Positions 1 through 8,672 of a DNA stretch of 44,726 bases are shown here, piece by piece; within the stretch, counting starts at the first letter, position 1, and every line of letters starts with the position of its first letter. Location of the stretch: NCBI GenBank assembly GCA_022565805.1, contig JAIULZ010000015.1:1-44726 (forward strand), read 5' to 3'. The position numbers and the translations under genes were made by a program. The notes beneath the pieces were generated by a model. That model searched no databases. It saw nothing but the letters and a program-made list of their open reading frames with translations, and had not been told where the DNA came from. The DNA comes from Balneolales bacterium. GTDB taxonomy: Bacteria > Bacteroidota > Rhodothermia > Balneolales > Cyclonatronaceae.

Positions 1-80
1 TTCTGCTGCGTGGCTTTTAGTTCGAATTTAAGCAAAAATGGCTTACACGTCAGCAGGAAATGCTTTGTTATGTGGCAGTG
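1..80. repeat. attC-like imperfect palindrome, cut by window edge
   Basis: The first 80 bases form an extended imperfect palindrome. CTGCTGCGTG near position 3 pairs with CACGTCAGCAG near position 46, with one extra unpaired base in the right arm. A central TTCGAA lies at 21-26, and GCTT/AAGC arms surround it. The right end runs into GCTTTGTTATGT, which on the other strand reads ACATAACAAAGC, the form of an integron attC outer end. The matching outer left arm would lie before base 1, so the element is incomplete. An integron attC site fits, but a generic palindromic repeat is also possible. Confidence 0.4.
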
Positions 81-140
81 CGACGCGAGTGTTTGACAAA
101 ATAGTTTTCATAGATGCTTTTTGATGCCGATATTTTTCTG

Positions 141-794
141 TCATTTGAGTTTGATGATTTTGTCCGCTACCTGTCGGCAATGTTCAATACTTCCAACAAC
201 TCCGATTGCAACAGTTTCAATTTGATGCAATGTCTTTGCAATTGTTTCCTTGTCTGCACCATTTGATTTTAAATTGAATATTGCCGGTGTATAGCCTTGA
301 TACTCGTCTCGTGGTGCAATATCATTTATTCCAATTGGATCCCAGTCTTTCCATAATATCAAATCAATTGCTTCATATAGATTTGTTGGTTCTTCAAATT
401 TTAGCAATTTATGAAAGTCACTCAAAAGTGGCTCTATGCAAGTTTGGTCTGTGTGAAATTTGAATTTTAAGTGATGTTTTTCGTATGAACCGCCAACTTG
501 ACCAAATACAACTACTTCACCATTTGGTTTTATTTGGAAATTTACACTCGCATCACTGTCATTGTCATCGAGAGTTGTTGTACCTGACATCGCCTTCTTC
601 ATTGTTGTTAAATCAGAACACAGTTTTTGTATTTGGTCACGCCTTACACAAAAATGTGAAGTCACGCTGTAGCCGTTATATAAAACTGCCAAGTCAAATG
701 TATAATTGATTTGAACTAAATATCTTGTCGCAAACGAAAGTCGTTCCGTTTCACTGTTAGTTTTCAATTCAATTATGTCATCAATTTTTATCAT
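141..794 (-). CDS. Hypothetical protein with C-terminal DUF1871-like domain, possible cassette-borne immunity protein
   Basis: The product has 217 residues and no signal peptide or membrane segment. Residues 1-120 look like a beta-rich domain of the kind found in toxin-immunity families (weak resemblance only). Residues about 138-217 carry WDPIGIND followed by DEYQGYTP and a helical Cys-containing tail, resembling small proteins of the DUF1871 type common in polyimmunity loci and cassettes. Codons are AT-rich compared with the neighbouring housekeeping genes. It starts 56 bp beyond the lptB stop on the same strand and is followed by the palindrome at 1-80. This arrangement suggests a mobile cassette. 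No specific activity can be assigned; the domain calls come from memory of sequence patterns. Confidence 0.6.
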   Translation of the reverse strand: MIKIDDIIELKTNSETERLSFATRYLVQINYTFDLAVLYNGYSVTSHFCVRRDQIQKLCSDLTTMKKAMSGTTTLDDNDSDASVNFQIKPNGEVVVFGQVGGSYEKHHLKFKFHTDQTCIEPLLSDFHKLLKFEEPTNLYEAIDLILWKDWDPIGINDIAPRDEYQGYTPAIFNLKSNGADKETIAKTLHQIETVAIGVVGSIEHCRQVADKIIKLK

Positions 795-844
795 TCGTTT
801 GATTGATGAGAGATAAGTTCAATTTGGTTACAGGTATTTCTGCC

Positions 845-851
845 ACCTAAC
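845..851 (-). other. GTTAGGT, possible integron-type recombination site
   Basis: On the minus strand the last base of the lptB TAG stop is the G of GTTAGGT, which fits the GTTRRRY core site where integron integrases join cassettes. It lies exactly at the border between the housekeeping gene and the AT-rich orphan gene. A seven-base match can occur by chance, so it only has weight together with the palindrome at 1-80. Confidence 0.25.
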
Positions 852-1612
852 TATGTATTCTGCCCTGCTCCGAAACGGTCAAGCTTAAATTGTTTACCCA
901 AATAAAGCCGCCGGGCATCCTCATCATCGGCCAGTTTATCTGCCGTACCTTCCATCAGGATTTTGCCTTCGAACAGCAGGTAAGCACGGTCTGTAATGGC
1001 AAGAGTTTCGTGAACATTATGGTCGGTTATAAAAATGCCGATATTTTTATTTTTAAGGGTGTACACAATTTTTTGTATGTCTTCTACGGCAATGGGATCT
1101 ACACCTGCAAAGGGTTCATCCAACAAAATAAATTTAGGGTCTGTTATTAGAGCGCGCGCAATCTCGGTTCGTCTCCTCTCCCCGCCAGACAAAGAGTACC
1201 CATAATTATTAACTACACCCTTAAGATTAAATTCTTCAATAAGCTTATCGGCCTTCTCTTTTCGTTCTTTTGATGAAACCGATTTGTACTCTAAAATAGA
1301 CTCCAGATTTTCCCGTACTGTAAGATTTCTGAACACGCTTGCCTCCTGCGCGAGGTAACCTACTCCAAGTCTCGCTCTTTTGTACATGGGCATACGCGTT
1401 ATTTTCTTCTCATTCAGATAAATATTGCCACTATCAGGCCGGATGAGACCCATTACCATATAAAAAGTAGTTGTTTTGCCAGCACCATTAGGACCAAGCA
1501 AGCCAACAATTTCTCCCTGATTAACGTTAATTGAAACTTCGTTAACGACTTTCCTTTTTTTATATGATTTAATGAGCGCGTCTGAATGCAGCTTTAATTG
1601 AGTTTCTGCCAT
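851..1612 (-). CDS. lptB: LPS export ABC transporter ATP-binding protein LptB
   Basis: This is the cytoplasmic ATPase that powers extraction of lipopolysaccharide from the inner membrane through LptFG to the Lpt bridge. The 253-residue length fits the family. Visible motifs are Walker A GPNGAGKT (40-47), the Q-loop YLAQE around Q89, the signature LSGGE (141-145), Walker B FILLDE (161-166) and the switch His in ITDHN (H198). The stretch [17 protein letters not shown] is characteristic of LptB rather than other ABC ATPases. The ATG start is the only sensible one; no strong Shine-Dalgarno precedes it. It lies 74 bp after the M42 peptidase gene on the same strand and is probably co-transcribed with it. 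The C-terminal tail GAGQNT ends directly at the possible cassette junction. Confidence 0.95.
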   Translation of the reverse strand: MAETQLKLHSDALIKSYKKRKVVNEVSINVNQGEIVGLLGPNGAGKTTTFYMVMGLIRPDSGNIYLNEKKITRMPMYKRARLGVGYLAQEASVFRNLTVRENLESILEYKSVSSKERKEKADKLIEEFNLKGVVNNYGYSLSGGERRRTEIARALITDPKFILLDEPFAGVDPIAVEDIQKIVYTLKNKNIGIFITDHNVHETLAITDRAYLLFEGKILMEGTADKLADDEDARRLYLGKQFKLDRFGAGQNT

Positions 1613-1686
1613 AGTTATTGGAAAACCTGCCTGTTTAGAAAATTACGATGACTCTGCACTTTAAGGCTATTTATGGATTCAAACGC

Positions 1687-2718
1687 TTATGAATAGGTAT
1701 GTATTTCTTCAATAATACGTGTCATGAGCTCAATACCGGCCTCTACGTCAGCCCTGTGGCAGGTTTCGACTGTTGTGTGCAAATAACGGGTTGGTGTTGA
1801 TATACAGCTTACTTGCGCCCCGACTCCGGTAAGATACTGGAGTGCCGCTGTATCAGTTCCGCCTGCGGTTAGAATTTCCCGCTGATTAGAGATATCGTTA
1901 CTCTTTGCGAGATTTTCCAAAAAGTGAACCAAAGCCGGTGTGCAAATAACGCTACCATCCATAACTTTAATTGCGGTACCAGCACCAAGTTCTGTAATTC
2001 GCTGATGCGTATCTGCACCCGGCAAATCGTTGGCAAGCGTAACATCCAAAGCAATTCCTATTTCGGGCTGCACAGACTGTGCGGCAACCCGAGCTCCACG
2101 CAGGCCAACTTCTTCCTGCACGGTAAAAACAGCGTAAAAATCAGACTTAGTATAACTGGCCCGTTTAAACGCTTCCGCTAAAATATAAACAGAGATGCGA
2201 TTATCAAGAGACTTTGTGCTAATCATATCTCCAAACTGATGAAGCTTTTGATAGCGGGTAACCGCACAACCTGGTTTTACCAATTGTGTAATTTGCTCTT
2301 CGCTCAAACCACAATCTATAAATAAATCGGTGGTTTTTGGAGTTCTTTTCTTCTCTTCATCGGTTTGTAAATGTGGCGCTTTCCCGCCAATAATGCCTTC
2401 AATCGTTTCGCTACCATGTACAAGTACCCGCTGATTTAAAAGAGATTTCGCGTCGAAGCCTCCAAGTGTATGAAATCGTATAAAGCCATTTTTATCGATA
2501 CCCGTAACGATCAGGCCTATTTCATCCATATGAGCAGCAGCCATAACCCTGCGTTTCCCACCTTTTTTCCGTAAAATCAGGTTTCCGATTCCGTCGGTTT
2601 TCATTTCATCGGCATACGGTTCAAGATGTTCCGCAAGAAAACTCCGGATGTTATCTTCAAAGCCCGGTGCGCCCGGTATTTCACAGATCTTCTCAAGCAA
2701 ATCAAAATCAACTGACAT
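1687..2718 (-). CDS. M42 family metallopeptidase (glutamyl/leucyl aminopeptidase-like)
   Basis: A 343-residue cytoplasmic di-metal aminopeptidase of the TET/FrvX family, which trims peptides from their N-terminus. From the chosen start, candidate metal ligands and catalytic residues are H63 and D65 in AAHMDEIG, D172 in KSLDNR, E202-E203 in VQEEVGLRGA, D225 in ALDVT and H314 in RYLHTTVE. The set is complete, so the enzyme should be active. The open frame reaches a GTG at 2775, but the ATG at 2718 begins the usual N-terminus (MSVDFDLLEKICEIPGAPGFE) and the extra residues look untranslated. It lies between purQ and lptB on the same strand. Substrate preference cannot be read from sequence. Confidence 0.92.
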   Translation of the reverse strand: MSVDFDLLEKICEIPGAPGFEDNIRSFLAEHLEPYADEMKTDGIGNLILRKKGGKRRVMAAAHMDEIGLIVTGIDKNGFIRFHTLGGFDAKSLLNQRVLVHGSETIEGIIGGKAPHLQTDEEKKRTPKTTDLFIDCGLSEEQITQLVKPGCAVTRYQKLHQFGDMISTKSLDNRISVYILAEAFKRASYTKSDFYAVFTVQEEVGLRGARVAAQSVQPEIGIALDVTLANDLPGADTHQRITELGAGTAIKVMDGSVICTPALVHFLENLAKSNDISNQREILTAGGTDTAALQYLTGVGAQVSCISTPTRYLHTTVETCHRADVEAGIELMTRIIEEIHTYS

Positions 2719-2868
2719 ATTTATATAAACTTTATGGAGATAAATTCGAAATGAAATAGTAGCGGCACCGCACACATTAGTACGGTCTTCTATGTATTTG
2801 ACAACATTAATTACAAATGCTTACCTATGGCTATGACACAATCATAAGACCGTCGTAAAATGGTGCTG

Positions 2869-3570
2869 TCAAACTCCTTCAAGAACACTTTTGAGCGAAT
2901 TAAAGATGATGCGTCCGTCATCTGAGCCAAGAATGGGATCACAGGCTCTTTCAGGATGAGGCATCATGCCCAGAACATTTCGCTGCGTATTGCAAATACC
3001 CGCAATATTATAGATCGAACCGTTCGGGTTTACCTCGGGAGAAATTTCACCAAGCGGATTACAATACTGAAAAACTATTTGATCGTTATCCTTTAATATT
3101 TGCAGGGTTTCTTCAGAAGCTGTATAGTTTCCTTCTCCATGCGCAATGGGAATTTGTATAGTTTGCCCCTGCTCCATAAGCCCTGTAAACGGTGTAGCTG
3201 TTGCTGCCGCAAGTTTCAAATGCACCATTTTGCAGGAAAATTTCAGATGCTCATTTGGAAGCATAGCCCCGGGCAATAAGCCGGCTTCGAGCAGTATCTG
3301 GAAACCATTACAGATACCAATTACTGCTCCTCCTTTTCTCGCAAAGGTAACCACTTCTTGCATTACTGGAGAAAAACGAGCAATAGCACCGGATCTGAGA
3401 TAATCACCATAAGAAAAACCACCTGGTACAATTACGGCATCTACATCATTTAGTGCCGTTTCTTTATGCCAAACAAAATTAACATCCATTCCAATTTCGT
3501 GCTTAACGGCATAGTAAGCATCATGATCACAGTTTGAGCCTGGAAAAACAATTACAGCACACTTAGCCAT
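2869..3570 (-). CDS. purQ: Phosphoribosylformylglycinamidine synthase subunit I (glutaminase)
   Basis: PurQ supplies ammonia from glutamine to PurL in the fourth step of purine synthesis. It is a class I amidotransferase of 233 residues. The nucleophile is C87 in GICNGFQ, and the catalytic pair is H205 and E207 in MMPHPERA. The oxyanion region [12 protein letters not shown] is intact. The ATG at 3570 is chosen because it overlaps the purS stop (ATGGCTAA) and is preceded on the minus strand by AAAGGAG at proper spacing, one of the few clear Shine-Dalgarno sites in the window. An upstream in-frame extension inside purS is unlikely. PurL is not in this window. Confidence 0.97.
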   Translation of the reverse strand: MAKCAVIVFPGSNCDHDAYYAVKHEIGMDVNFVWHKETALNDVDAVIVPGGFSYGDYLRSGAIARFSPVMQEVVTFARKGGAVIGICNGFQILLEAGLLPGAMLPNEHLKFSCKMVHLKLAAATATPFTGLMEQGQTIQIPIAHGEGNYTASEETLQILKDNDQIVFQYCNPLGEISPEVNPNGSIYNIAGICNTQRNVLGMMPHPERACDPILGSDDGRIIFNSLKSVLEGV

Positions 3571-3823
3571 GGTGCAGCTCCTTTGTAATTTCAACTTCAA
3601 AATCTTCCATTACTTCATTTGCCAGTAGCTTTCTGGATGCCATTTCTGCAGCTACTTTTGCCTCCGCAGCTGTATCGGCTTCAATATCAAGCTCAATCAT
3701 TTTACCGATTCGAACTGATTTTATTTTATGATAGCCTAAATTATGAAGTGCTCCCTGAGCCGCTTTACCCTTAGGATCCAGAATGGAGGGCTTTAAGGTT
3801 ACATAAACACGAGCTTTAAACAT
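3563..3823 (-). CDS. purS: Phosphoribosylformylglycinamidine synthase subunit PurS
   Basis: PurS is the small subunit that bridges PurQ and the small form of PurL in the multi-subunit FGAM synthase. The 86-residue protein has the typical start [19 protein letters not shown] and the conserved middle [14 protein letters not shown]. It ends with an 8-base overlap with purQ, so the two subunits are probably made in fixed ratio by translational coupling. Its presence implies that the organism uses the three-subunit enzyme rather than the large fused PurL. The gene starts 71 bp after the miaA stop on the same strand. Confidence 0.95.
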   Translation of the reverse strand: MFKARVYVTLKPSILDPKGKAAQGALHNLGYHKIKSVRIGKMIELDIEADTAAEAKVAAEMASRKLLANEVMEDFEVEITKELHHG

Positions 3824-3894
3824 GTTAGAAGAATTAGTATGAGTAATTAGTCTGTGTGGTTAACCGCTAAATAACGGCTTTTTGAAGCAAAGTC

Positions 3895-4875
3895 TTAAGA
3901 TACGGATTCATAATCTTGAATAAGCTTTTTTATTTCTTCTGAAACTACATATGGGTAAGAATCTTTAGTGTCGTCTAATAAAGGCATCAGATGTACGCAA
4001 CCCCAGCGACGAAACCAGGTAAGCTGCCGCTTGGCATATCTTCTGGTATTTGTTTTAATTTTTTCGGTCATATAATCGTAGGAGCAGTTCCCTTTCAAAT
4101 AATCAATAACCTCTCTGTAACCCACAGTCTGTAATGATTGAAGATCGGGTGAATAGATTTTCAGCAAGTCCCGTACTTCATCAACAAGGCCGGCAACCAG
4201 CATTTGATCTACGCGTCTGTTAATTCTGCTGTACAAAAGATTTCTGGAAAGATTGAGCTGTATAACCATTGTGCCAGCTCTTGCCCTGCTAAAATCCTGA
4301 TTGCGATGGAAGCTGCTAAATGGCCTTCCCGTTTGCATCCACACATCAAGAGCACGAATGGCGCGATGACGGTTATTAAGGCTAATGGAGTCATGATATA
4401 CAGGATCTGCTTTCAGAAGCATTTCATAAAGAGCAGAAACGCCTTTTTTGTCCGCAATTTTATTTAGATGAAGCAGGTTCTCCTCGTTCGACGGTGGAAC
4501 TTCATCCATATCAAAAATAATATTTTGCAGGTATAAAGTGGAACCTCCGGCATAAACAACAGGCTTTATTTCGTTTTCTTGAGATTCGCTTAACCAATTC
4601 GATTCCCATTTGTCGGTTTTTCTTCTGAAGGATGCGGCTGTTTCAGATTCTTCCGGTTCGAGTTCCGAAATATAAAAGTGTGGAACCATTTTAAGGAGTC
4701 TGCCTTCCGGCTTGGCTGTTCCTATGTTCAGCTTTTTATAACACTGCCTGGAGTCTGCCGAAATTACCACAGAACGAAGCTGTGCCGCCAGGTTTGCGGC
4801 TACTTCGGATTTGCCTGAAGCTGTAGGGCCGATTATAACGATTCGCCTCAATGGTGACTTTTCTGTTGGGCCCAT
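3895..4875 (-). CDS. miaA: tRNA dimethylallyltransferase MiaA
   Basis: MiaA transfers a dimethylallyl group to N6 of A37 in tRNAs that read UNN codons. The 326-residue length is normal. The P-loop GPTASGKS lies at 16-23, the DSRQ motif that binds the tRNA and activates the base at 41-44, followed by YKKLNIGTAKP. Further conserved pieces are VYAGGSTLYLQ, NNRHRAIRALDVW and the C-terminal QLTWFRRW. All catalytic elements are present. It lies upstream of purS on the same strand; the 137-bp gap to the upstream barrel gene could hold a separate promoter. Confidence 0.96.
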   Translation of the reverse strand: MGPTEKSPLRRIVIIGPTASGKSEVAANLAAQLRSVVISADSRQCYKKLNIGTAKPEGRLLKMVPHFYISELEPEESETAASFRRKTDKWESNWLSESQENEIKPVVYAGGSTLYLQNIIFDMDEVPPSNEENLLHLNKIADKKGVSALYEMLLKADPVYHDSISLNNRHRAIRALDVWMQTGRPFSSFHRNQDFSRARAGTMVIQLNLSRNLLYSRINRRVDQMLVAGLVDEVRDLLKIYSPDLQSLQTVGYREVIDYLKGNCSYDYMTEKIKTNTRRYAKRQLTWFRRWGCVHLMPLLDDTKDSYPYVVSEEIKKLIQDYESVS

Positions 4876-5012
4876 AAATTATTCGCTTCTAATGTTGAGA
4901 TTGCTCATAAATCTATTCTAAACTCAGTCTCTTTCTGAATTACGTTATCGACAAAACGGATTTGAGCTTCTTGAAAGATTCGTTTTGAAGAAAGATTATT
5001 ATAGAAGCAATG

Positions 5013-6137
5013 CTACATTCTTGCCATAGAAAACCTGAGCGAAAGCCTATGCGTAAATCCCAGATCCGACGAAATACCCGCAAAGCTACTGAACCCGTAG
5101 TCGAAGTCGAACGCCCCGAGACGAAACCCAGCACCAAGGGTTGGTGATGTGTATATTCTGCTGCTACGGTCTGTGGCAAAATCTGTGAAACCGAATCGCA
5201 AAAAAAGTCGCTCCAGGTAAGATGCCTCCAGACCGATATGGGGCTCTATACTCATAGAACCTACGTTAAAATAATAGGTACGGCGGTTTTCGAAACGGAA
5301 TGAAGTATCGAAAGAGCCAATTAGTTTAAGATCGCCGAAATCGAACACCCTTGCAGCACCGGCCCGTATTGTCGGTAAAATAACCTCGTTTTCTCCCACC
5401 GGTATTTCATCCCCAAACTCTGTTTCTAAAGCTTGTAATTCTGATGCATTGACAGACCAGAATTTCATCATTGTGGTTATATCCATCAGGTTTATCCCAA
5501 ACATATAATCTCCCGAGCGATACATTGCACCAACGTCTACGCTGTAGCCCCAAGCATTTGCAAAAGGACCAATCCGGCTGTTAAGAACCTTAACTGTAGC
5601 TCCCCAGCTTAAATCATCGGTAACAGGAGAACCATACGAAATCAAAAAAGCCAAATCGGCTGCACTAAATTCTGTTATAAAGTCGTTGGGGTTTTCCCGG
5701 GGGCGCTGCCTATCCCTGTCCCAGGCGTTGAGGGTATTTTTAATATTATCTACCCCCTGCCGGAAAAAGCTAACTGCGAATGTGCCCTGCGATCCTGGCA
5801 CCGGCATTGCAATACCGCCATAATCATAGCCAACAATTCCGCCGAATCGCTCGGAATGCATGTAGGCCGCTTCAAAGCCTTCTACAAAAACCAGACCAGC
5901 GGGATTCCAGTATGCAGCCGTAACGTCGTTCACAATTGCGGTATGGCTCCCGCCCATGCCCAGGGCTCTTGCTCCGCTGCCTACCGACATAAAGTCGTTG
6001 CCATAAGACACCCGGATAAAGTTTTGAGCTTGAACATCAACAGCCATTGCAGATAGCAAAGTGGCTATAAAAAAACTAATAAGTGAGGTTTTTGCCTTCA
6101 AAAGATGGATGAAAAAAAATGGTGGTAAAACATGCAT
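5013..6137 (-). CDS. PorV/PorQ family outer-membrane barrel protein
   Basis: A 374-residue exported beta-barrel of the PorV/PorQ (FadL-like) group tied to type IX secretion. The N-terminus has a long hydrophobic signal ending near VQAQ. It is followed by VGSGARALGMGGSHTAIVNDVTAAYWNPAGL, the family hallmark, quoted here in separate parts: SGARALGMGG, then DVTAAYWNPAGL. Alternating hydrophobic strands run to the end (RLSLRFSMARM). The open frame begins at a TTG at 6164, but the ATG at 6137 gives a normal signal peptide and is preferred. It resembles PorV (36740-37855) only in this general plan. PorQ-like and uncharacterised paralogue are both possible; PorQ in known systems helps PorZ and sugar attachment of cargo. 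Confidence 0.8.
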   Translation of the reverse strand: MHVLPPFFFIHLLKAKTSLISFFIATLLSAMAVDVQAQNFIRVSYGNDFMSVGSGARALGMGGSHTAIVNDVTAAYWNPAGLVFVEGFEAAYMHSERFGGIVGYDYGGIAMPVPGSQGTFAVSFFRQGVDNIKNTLNAWDRDRQRPRENPNDFITEFSAADLAFLISYGSPVTDDLSWGATVKVLNSRIGPFANAWGYSVDVGAMYRSGDYMFGINLMDITTMMKFWSVNASELQALETEFGDEIPVGENEVILPTIRAGAARVFDFGDLKLIGSFDTSFRFENRRTYYFNVGSMSIEPHIGLEASYLERLFLRFGFTDFATDRSSRIYTSPTLGAGFRLGAFDFDYGFSSFAGISSDLGFTHRLSLRFSMARM

Positions 6138-6507
6138 GAATTGTGTTTTCTTAACTAAACTCAAAACTATTATTCAGTTTCAAAATACTGTACAAGACCA
6201 TTTATGAGTCTTGATTCTTTTACTCTGTTTTGACAAGGGATTCCGTCTCTGGTCTGCAATAACCCTTTTTGGACATAAGTAAATGATTCGAAAATGACTC
6301 AGATCATATAATATATAGGAAGCTTTACGAACGCATGGAGCTCTTATGCATTATACAGAATAATAGTAACGAATTGATTCTAACTACAAGAATCAGTTAC
6401 TAAAATTCGTTTCGAATGGTATTCCTGATTCCTCAATATTGAAATTGAGCATTTTTAGAACGCTTTCAATATAAGATAAACTAAAAAAGCACCCAAAGAC
6501 TCAAGTG
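6138..6507. other. Gene-free stretch with nested inverted repeats
   Basis: No credible ORF was found. Two mutually exclusive inverted repeats overlap at 6365-6410. One is AGTAAC-TGATTCT pairing with AGAATCA-GTTACT, with a 4-base bulge; the other is ACGAATT (6369-6375) pairing with AATTCGT (6404-6410). A further perfect 9-base pair ATATTGAAA (6436-6444) / TTTCAATAT (6464-6472) lies just past the luxC-like stop. They could end the luxEC transcript or control the barrel gene, but none has a proper T-run. Confidence 0.4.
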
Positions 6508-7632
6508 TTAAACCTCATCAGGCAAATTGTGTTCCGTATTTAGCAACCAAAGCAATGGGTCGGTTCCATCTGGCTTCCAGCTAATAGGCGGTGTTTGTGC
6601 CATATGTAGCGATTCTGTATTAGCGTAAAGGAACGGTATATCGGTCCCATCCACACTATATACAGATTGAATTGCGCTACCTGCAGATTCCAGGAAATTG
6701 TGAAGATCCTGAGGTTTCGATCGCGTAATAGTAACTTGCTTATTTTTCCAGATGTCGGGTTCTCCGCACACAAAGAGAGTATCTGCTATTAACACGGCTT
6801 TTCGACCAACAGATTTATGATACGAGTAGCTGAATTTAACTTCAGCAGTAACCGATAGAATGCGATTTTCGAGCTGCATTGCACTGGCCTTATCTGAAAG
6901 CATTTGTACCACCATGTCTTCATCTGCATCGGTAAAAATAGCGGCTAAACTTCTGCATCCTTTTCCATTATGTCGAAAACAGGCCCATACTATAGATTCA
7001 ATAGTTTCATTTTTTTCTAAATCTGCTGCGCTGATCCAGGCAACGGAAGCGTGGGCCGTACGAATTAAGGATTTCGTTTGCGGGCTTGTAATTTGCAGCT
7101 CACCTAAAAGCTTCGTTAAAGTTATGACACTTTCACCGGAGCCCGAAAAAAGAATTGCATCAGCATTTAATCCTTCAAAGTCTCTGATTTCAGTACTGTG
7201 CTCACAGCTTATTTCTGCTTTATCTTCCAATAATCCTATAAGAGATGGTAATAACCATGGATCTTTAACAGAAACTTTCCCGAAGTAATGGTTTCCTGAA
7301 AGCATTACAGCCAAAACATCCTGTAAACCAACAAGCGGCAGATTACCGGCGTGCAGACAAAGCACTTTTTTAGTCAATAAACGGCTATTAATATCTTTAC
7401 TAGCCGAAAATGAGTTATTTAACCACTTATGAAGGCTTTCGTAGCTGATACTTTCTCTATAATGCTGTATTGCAAAATCAATGTCATCTCTGGAGAATCT
7501 GCCGTCTTCTTTTGTTTTTAAAATGGCATCTTCAATCGGGCTCTGGGATGAATGCAGCCAAAAATCGAGTACATCCCAAACAAGACTCAAGTTTTTTAAC
7601 AGCAGCTCTTTTTTTTGCATACTTAGCCCCAT
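6508..7632 (-). CDS. LuxC-like acyl-CoA / acyl-protein reductase
   Basis: A 374-residue member of the LuxC fatty acid reductase family, an aldehyde-dehydrogenase-fold enzyme that reduces an activated fatty acyl group to an aldehyde with NADPH. The probable catalytic cysteine is C226 in HNGKGCRS. HAGNLPLVG (94-102) and ILFSGSGESV (160-169) fit the cofactor-binding regions of the family. The start shares one base with the stop of the upstream gene (TAATG), so the two are translationally coupled. In luminous bacteria LuxC works with LuxE and LuxD for luciferase; no luxA, luxB or luxD is here. The product aldehyde may feed lipid, wax or another secondary pathway; which one is unknown. Confidence 0.8.
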   Translation of the reverse strand: MGLSMQKKELLLKNLSLVWDVLDFWLHSSQSPIEDAILKTKEDGRFSRDDIDFAIQHYRESISYESLHKWLNNSFSASKDINSRLLTKKVLCLHAGNLPLVGLQDVLAVMLSGNHYFGKVSVKDPWLLPSLIGLLEDKAEISCEHSTEIRDFEGLNADAILFSGSGESVITLTKLLGELQITSPQTKSLIRTAHASVAWISAADLEKNETIESIVWACFRHNGKGCRSLAAIFTDADEDMVVQMLSDKASAMQLENRILSVTAEVKFSYSYHKSVGRKAVLIADTLFVCGEPDIWKNKQVTITRSKPQDLHNFLESAGSAIQSVYSVDGTDIPFLYANTESLHMAQTPPISWKPDGTDPLLWLLNTEHNLPDEV

Positions 7633-8636
7633 TAATCCTGATCAATGAGAAAATTACAGCCTCTTAGCTGCGACGGTCTGTATCTCCCAAGAACTTCGAA
7701 TGAACCATCGGAAAATTTCACGCCTTTGTCACCCGTTAAGATAAAGCTGCAGCTGTAGAAATTTGCAAGGTCCACAACTCCAATCAAGCCCTCCTTGCCT
7801 ATCGGAACGGCTTCTAAAGGGTTATGTGGATTCCTAATGCTGATTTCCATCCATTCCGGAGTTTTATAGCGATGCGTAAAATCTGAATAGGCCTGGCTGA
7901 GCATTTCTGTCATGCCGTATTCTGAGTATACAGAGCATTGCGGCAGCCCAAACGAAGCTGCCAGCTTAGCATGAAGTTCGGAGCGACTCATTTCCCTTCG
8001 GTGTGTTTTCATTCCGCCAGTTTCAATTATGATAGCATCTTCAGGTAATATCGTTCTAAAAGATTCACTCATATCTAGTAGCCCGAATGCAGCTCCGAAA
8101 AGCATCACCCTTTTATCTACTGATCTAATGGCATCTAAAGCCATTGCAGATATTGGCTCATTGAGCTCCAAAAACCTGCTTAATCCGGATTTGTCCTTTT
8201 TAATAAGCTCATTTAGCATCCATATAAGCGAGGAAGACGGGTTTTCGTTATAGCCGGGAGTATATGCAAGAATAACATAATCTTCCATTTTAAAGAACTG
8301 TTGAATCCCTTTCCATAAGCTCTGCCGGTAGATTCCCGGCTCTGGCACAAAATGCGTTGAACGCAACATACTGGTAGTGCCCGAGCTTTTAAAGCGGAGT
8401 GTTTGGGCTTGGTTTACAGCTACTGTCGAAACAATTGTGTCTTTAAATGCCTCTACCGGTAAAAGAGGTATGGTATTAAGATCAAAGGCTGATTCGGCGG
8501 ATATAAGGTTATGATCCTTAAGATTGTCGCAAAAAACGCTATAAACAGAGCATTTTTCCATCTGATATTCTAAAACTCTCTCCATTTTCTGTTCAAACGA
8601 GATAGTTTGGTCGAAAATAAAGTTATAAGATGTCAT
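7632..8636 (-). CDS. LuxE-like acyl-protein synthetase (acyl-adenylating)
   Basis: A 334-residue enzyme of the LuxE / long-chain acyl-protein synthetase family, which activates a fatty acid with ATP and passes it to a cysteine for reduction by LuxC. The nucleotide loop is FKSSGTTS (82-89). The conserved IIETGGMKTHRRE (203-215) and SEYGMTEM (238-245) are present. C327 in LRGCNF near the C-terminus sits where LuxE proteins carry the acyl-accepting cysteine (position known from the family, role here inferred). The open frame reaches a GTG at 8642, but ATG at 8636 is the better start. It is the first gene of a two-gene unit and follows the terminator of the sdh operon, so it probably has its own promoter near 8645-8670. 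Confidence 0.8.
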   Translation of the reverse strand: MTSYNFIFDQTISFEQKMERVLEYQMEKCSVYSVFCDNLKDHNLISAESAFDLNTIPLLPVEAFKDTIVSTVAVNQAQTLRFKSSGTTSMLRSTHFVPEPGIYRQSLWKGIQQFFKMEDYVILAYTPGYNENPSSSLIWMLNELIKKDKSGLSRFLELNEPISAMALDAIRSVDKRVMLFGAAFGLLDMSESFRTILPEDAIIIETGGMKTHRREMSRSELHAKLAASFGLPQCSVYSEYGMTEMLSQAYSDFTHRYKTPEWMEISIRNPHNPLEAVPIGKEGLIGVVDLANFYSCSFILTGDKGVKFSDGSFEVLGRYRPSQLRGCNFLIDQD

Positions 8637-8650
8637 TCCCACAATTCAGT

Positions 8651-8670
8651 TATATCCTAATATATCCTAA
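8651..8670. repeat. Direct tandem repeat of TATATCCTAA
   Basis: Two perfect adjacent copies of a 10-base unit lie just upstream of the luxE-like gene, between its start and the sdh terminator. The repeat may be a chance duplication or a regulator or promoter element for luxEC. Confidence 0.6.
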
Positions 8671-8672
8671 AG

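Noticed and set aside
4940-5179. 79-residue ORF on the minus strand
   Set aside because: It overlaps the 3' end of the PorV/PorQ-family gene in another frame.
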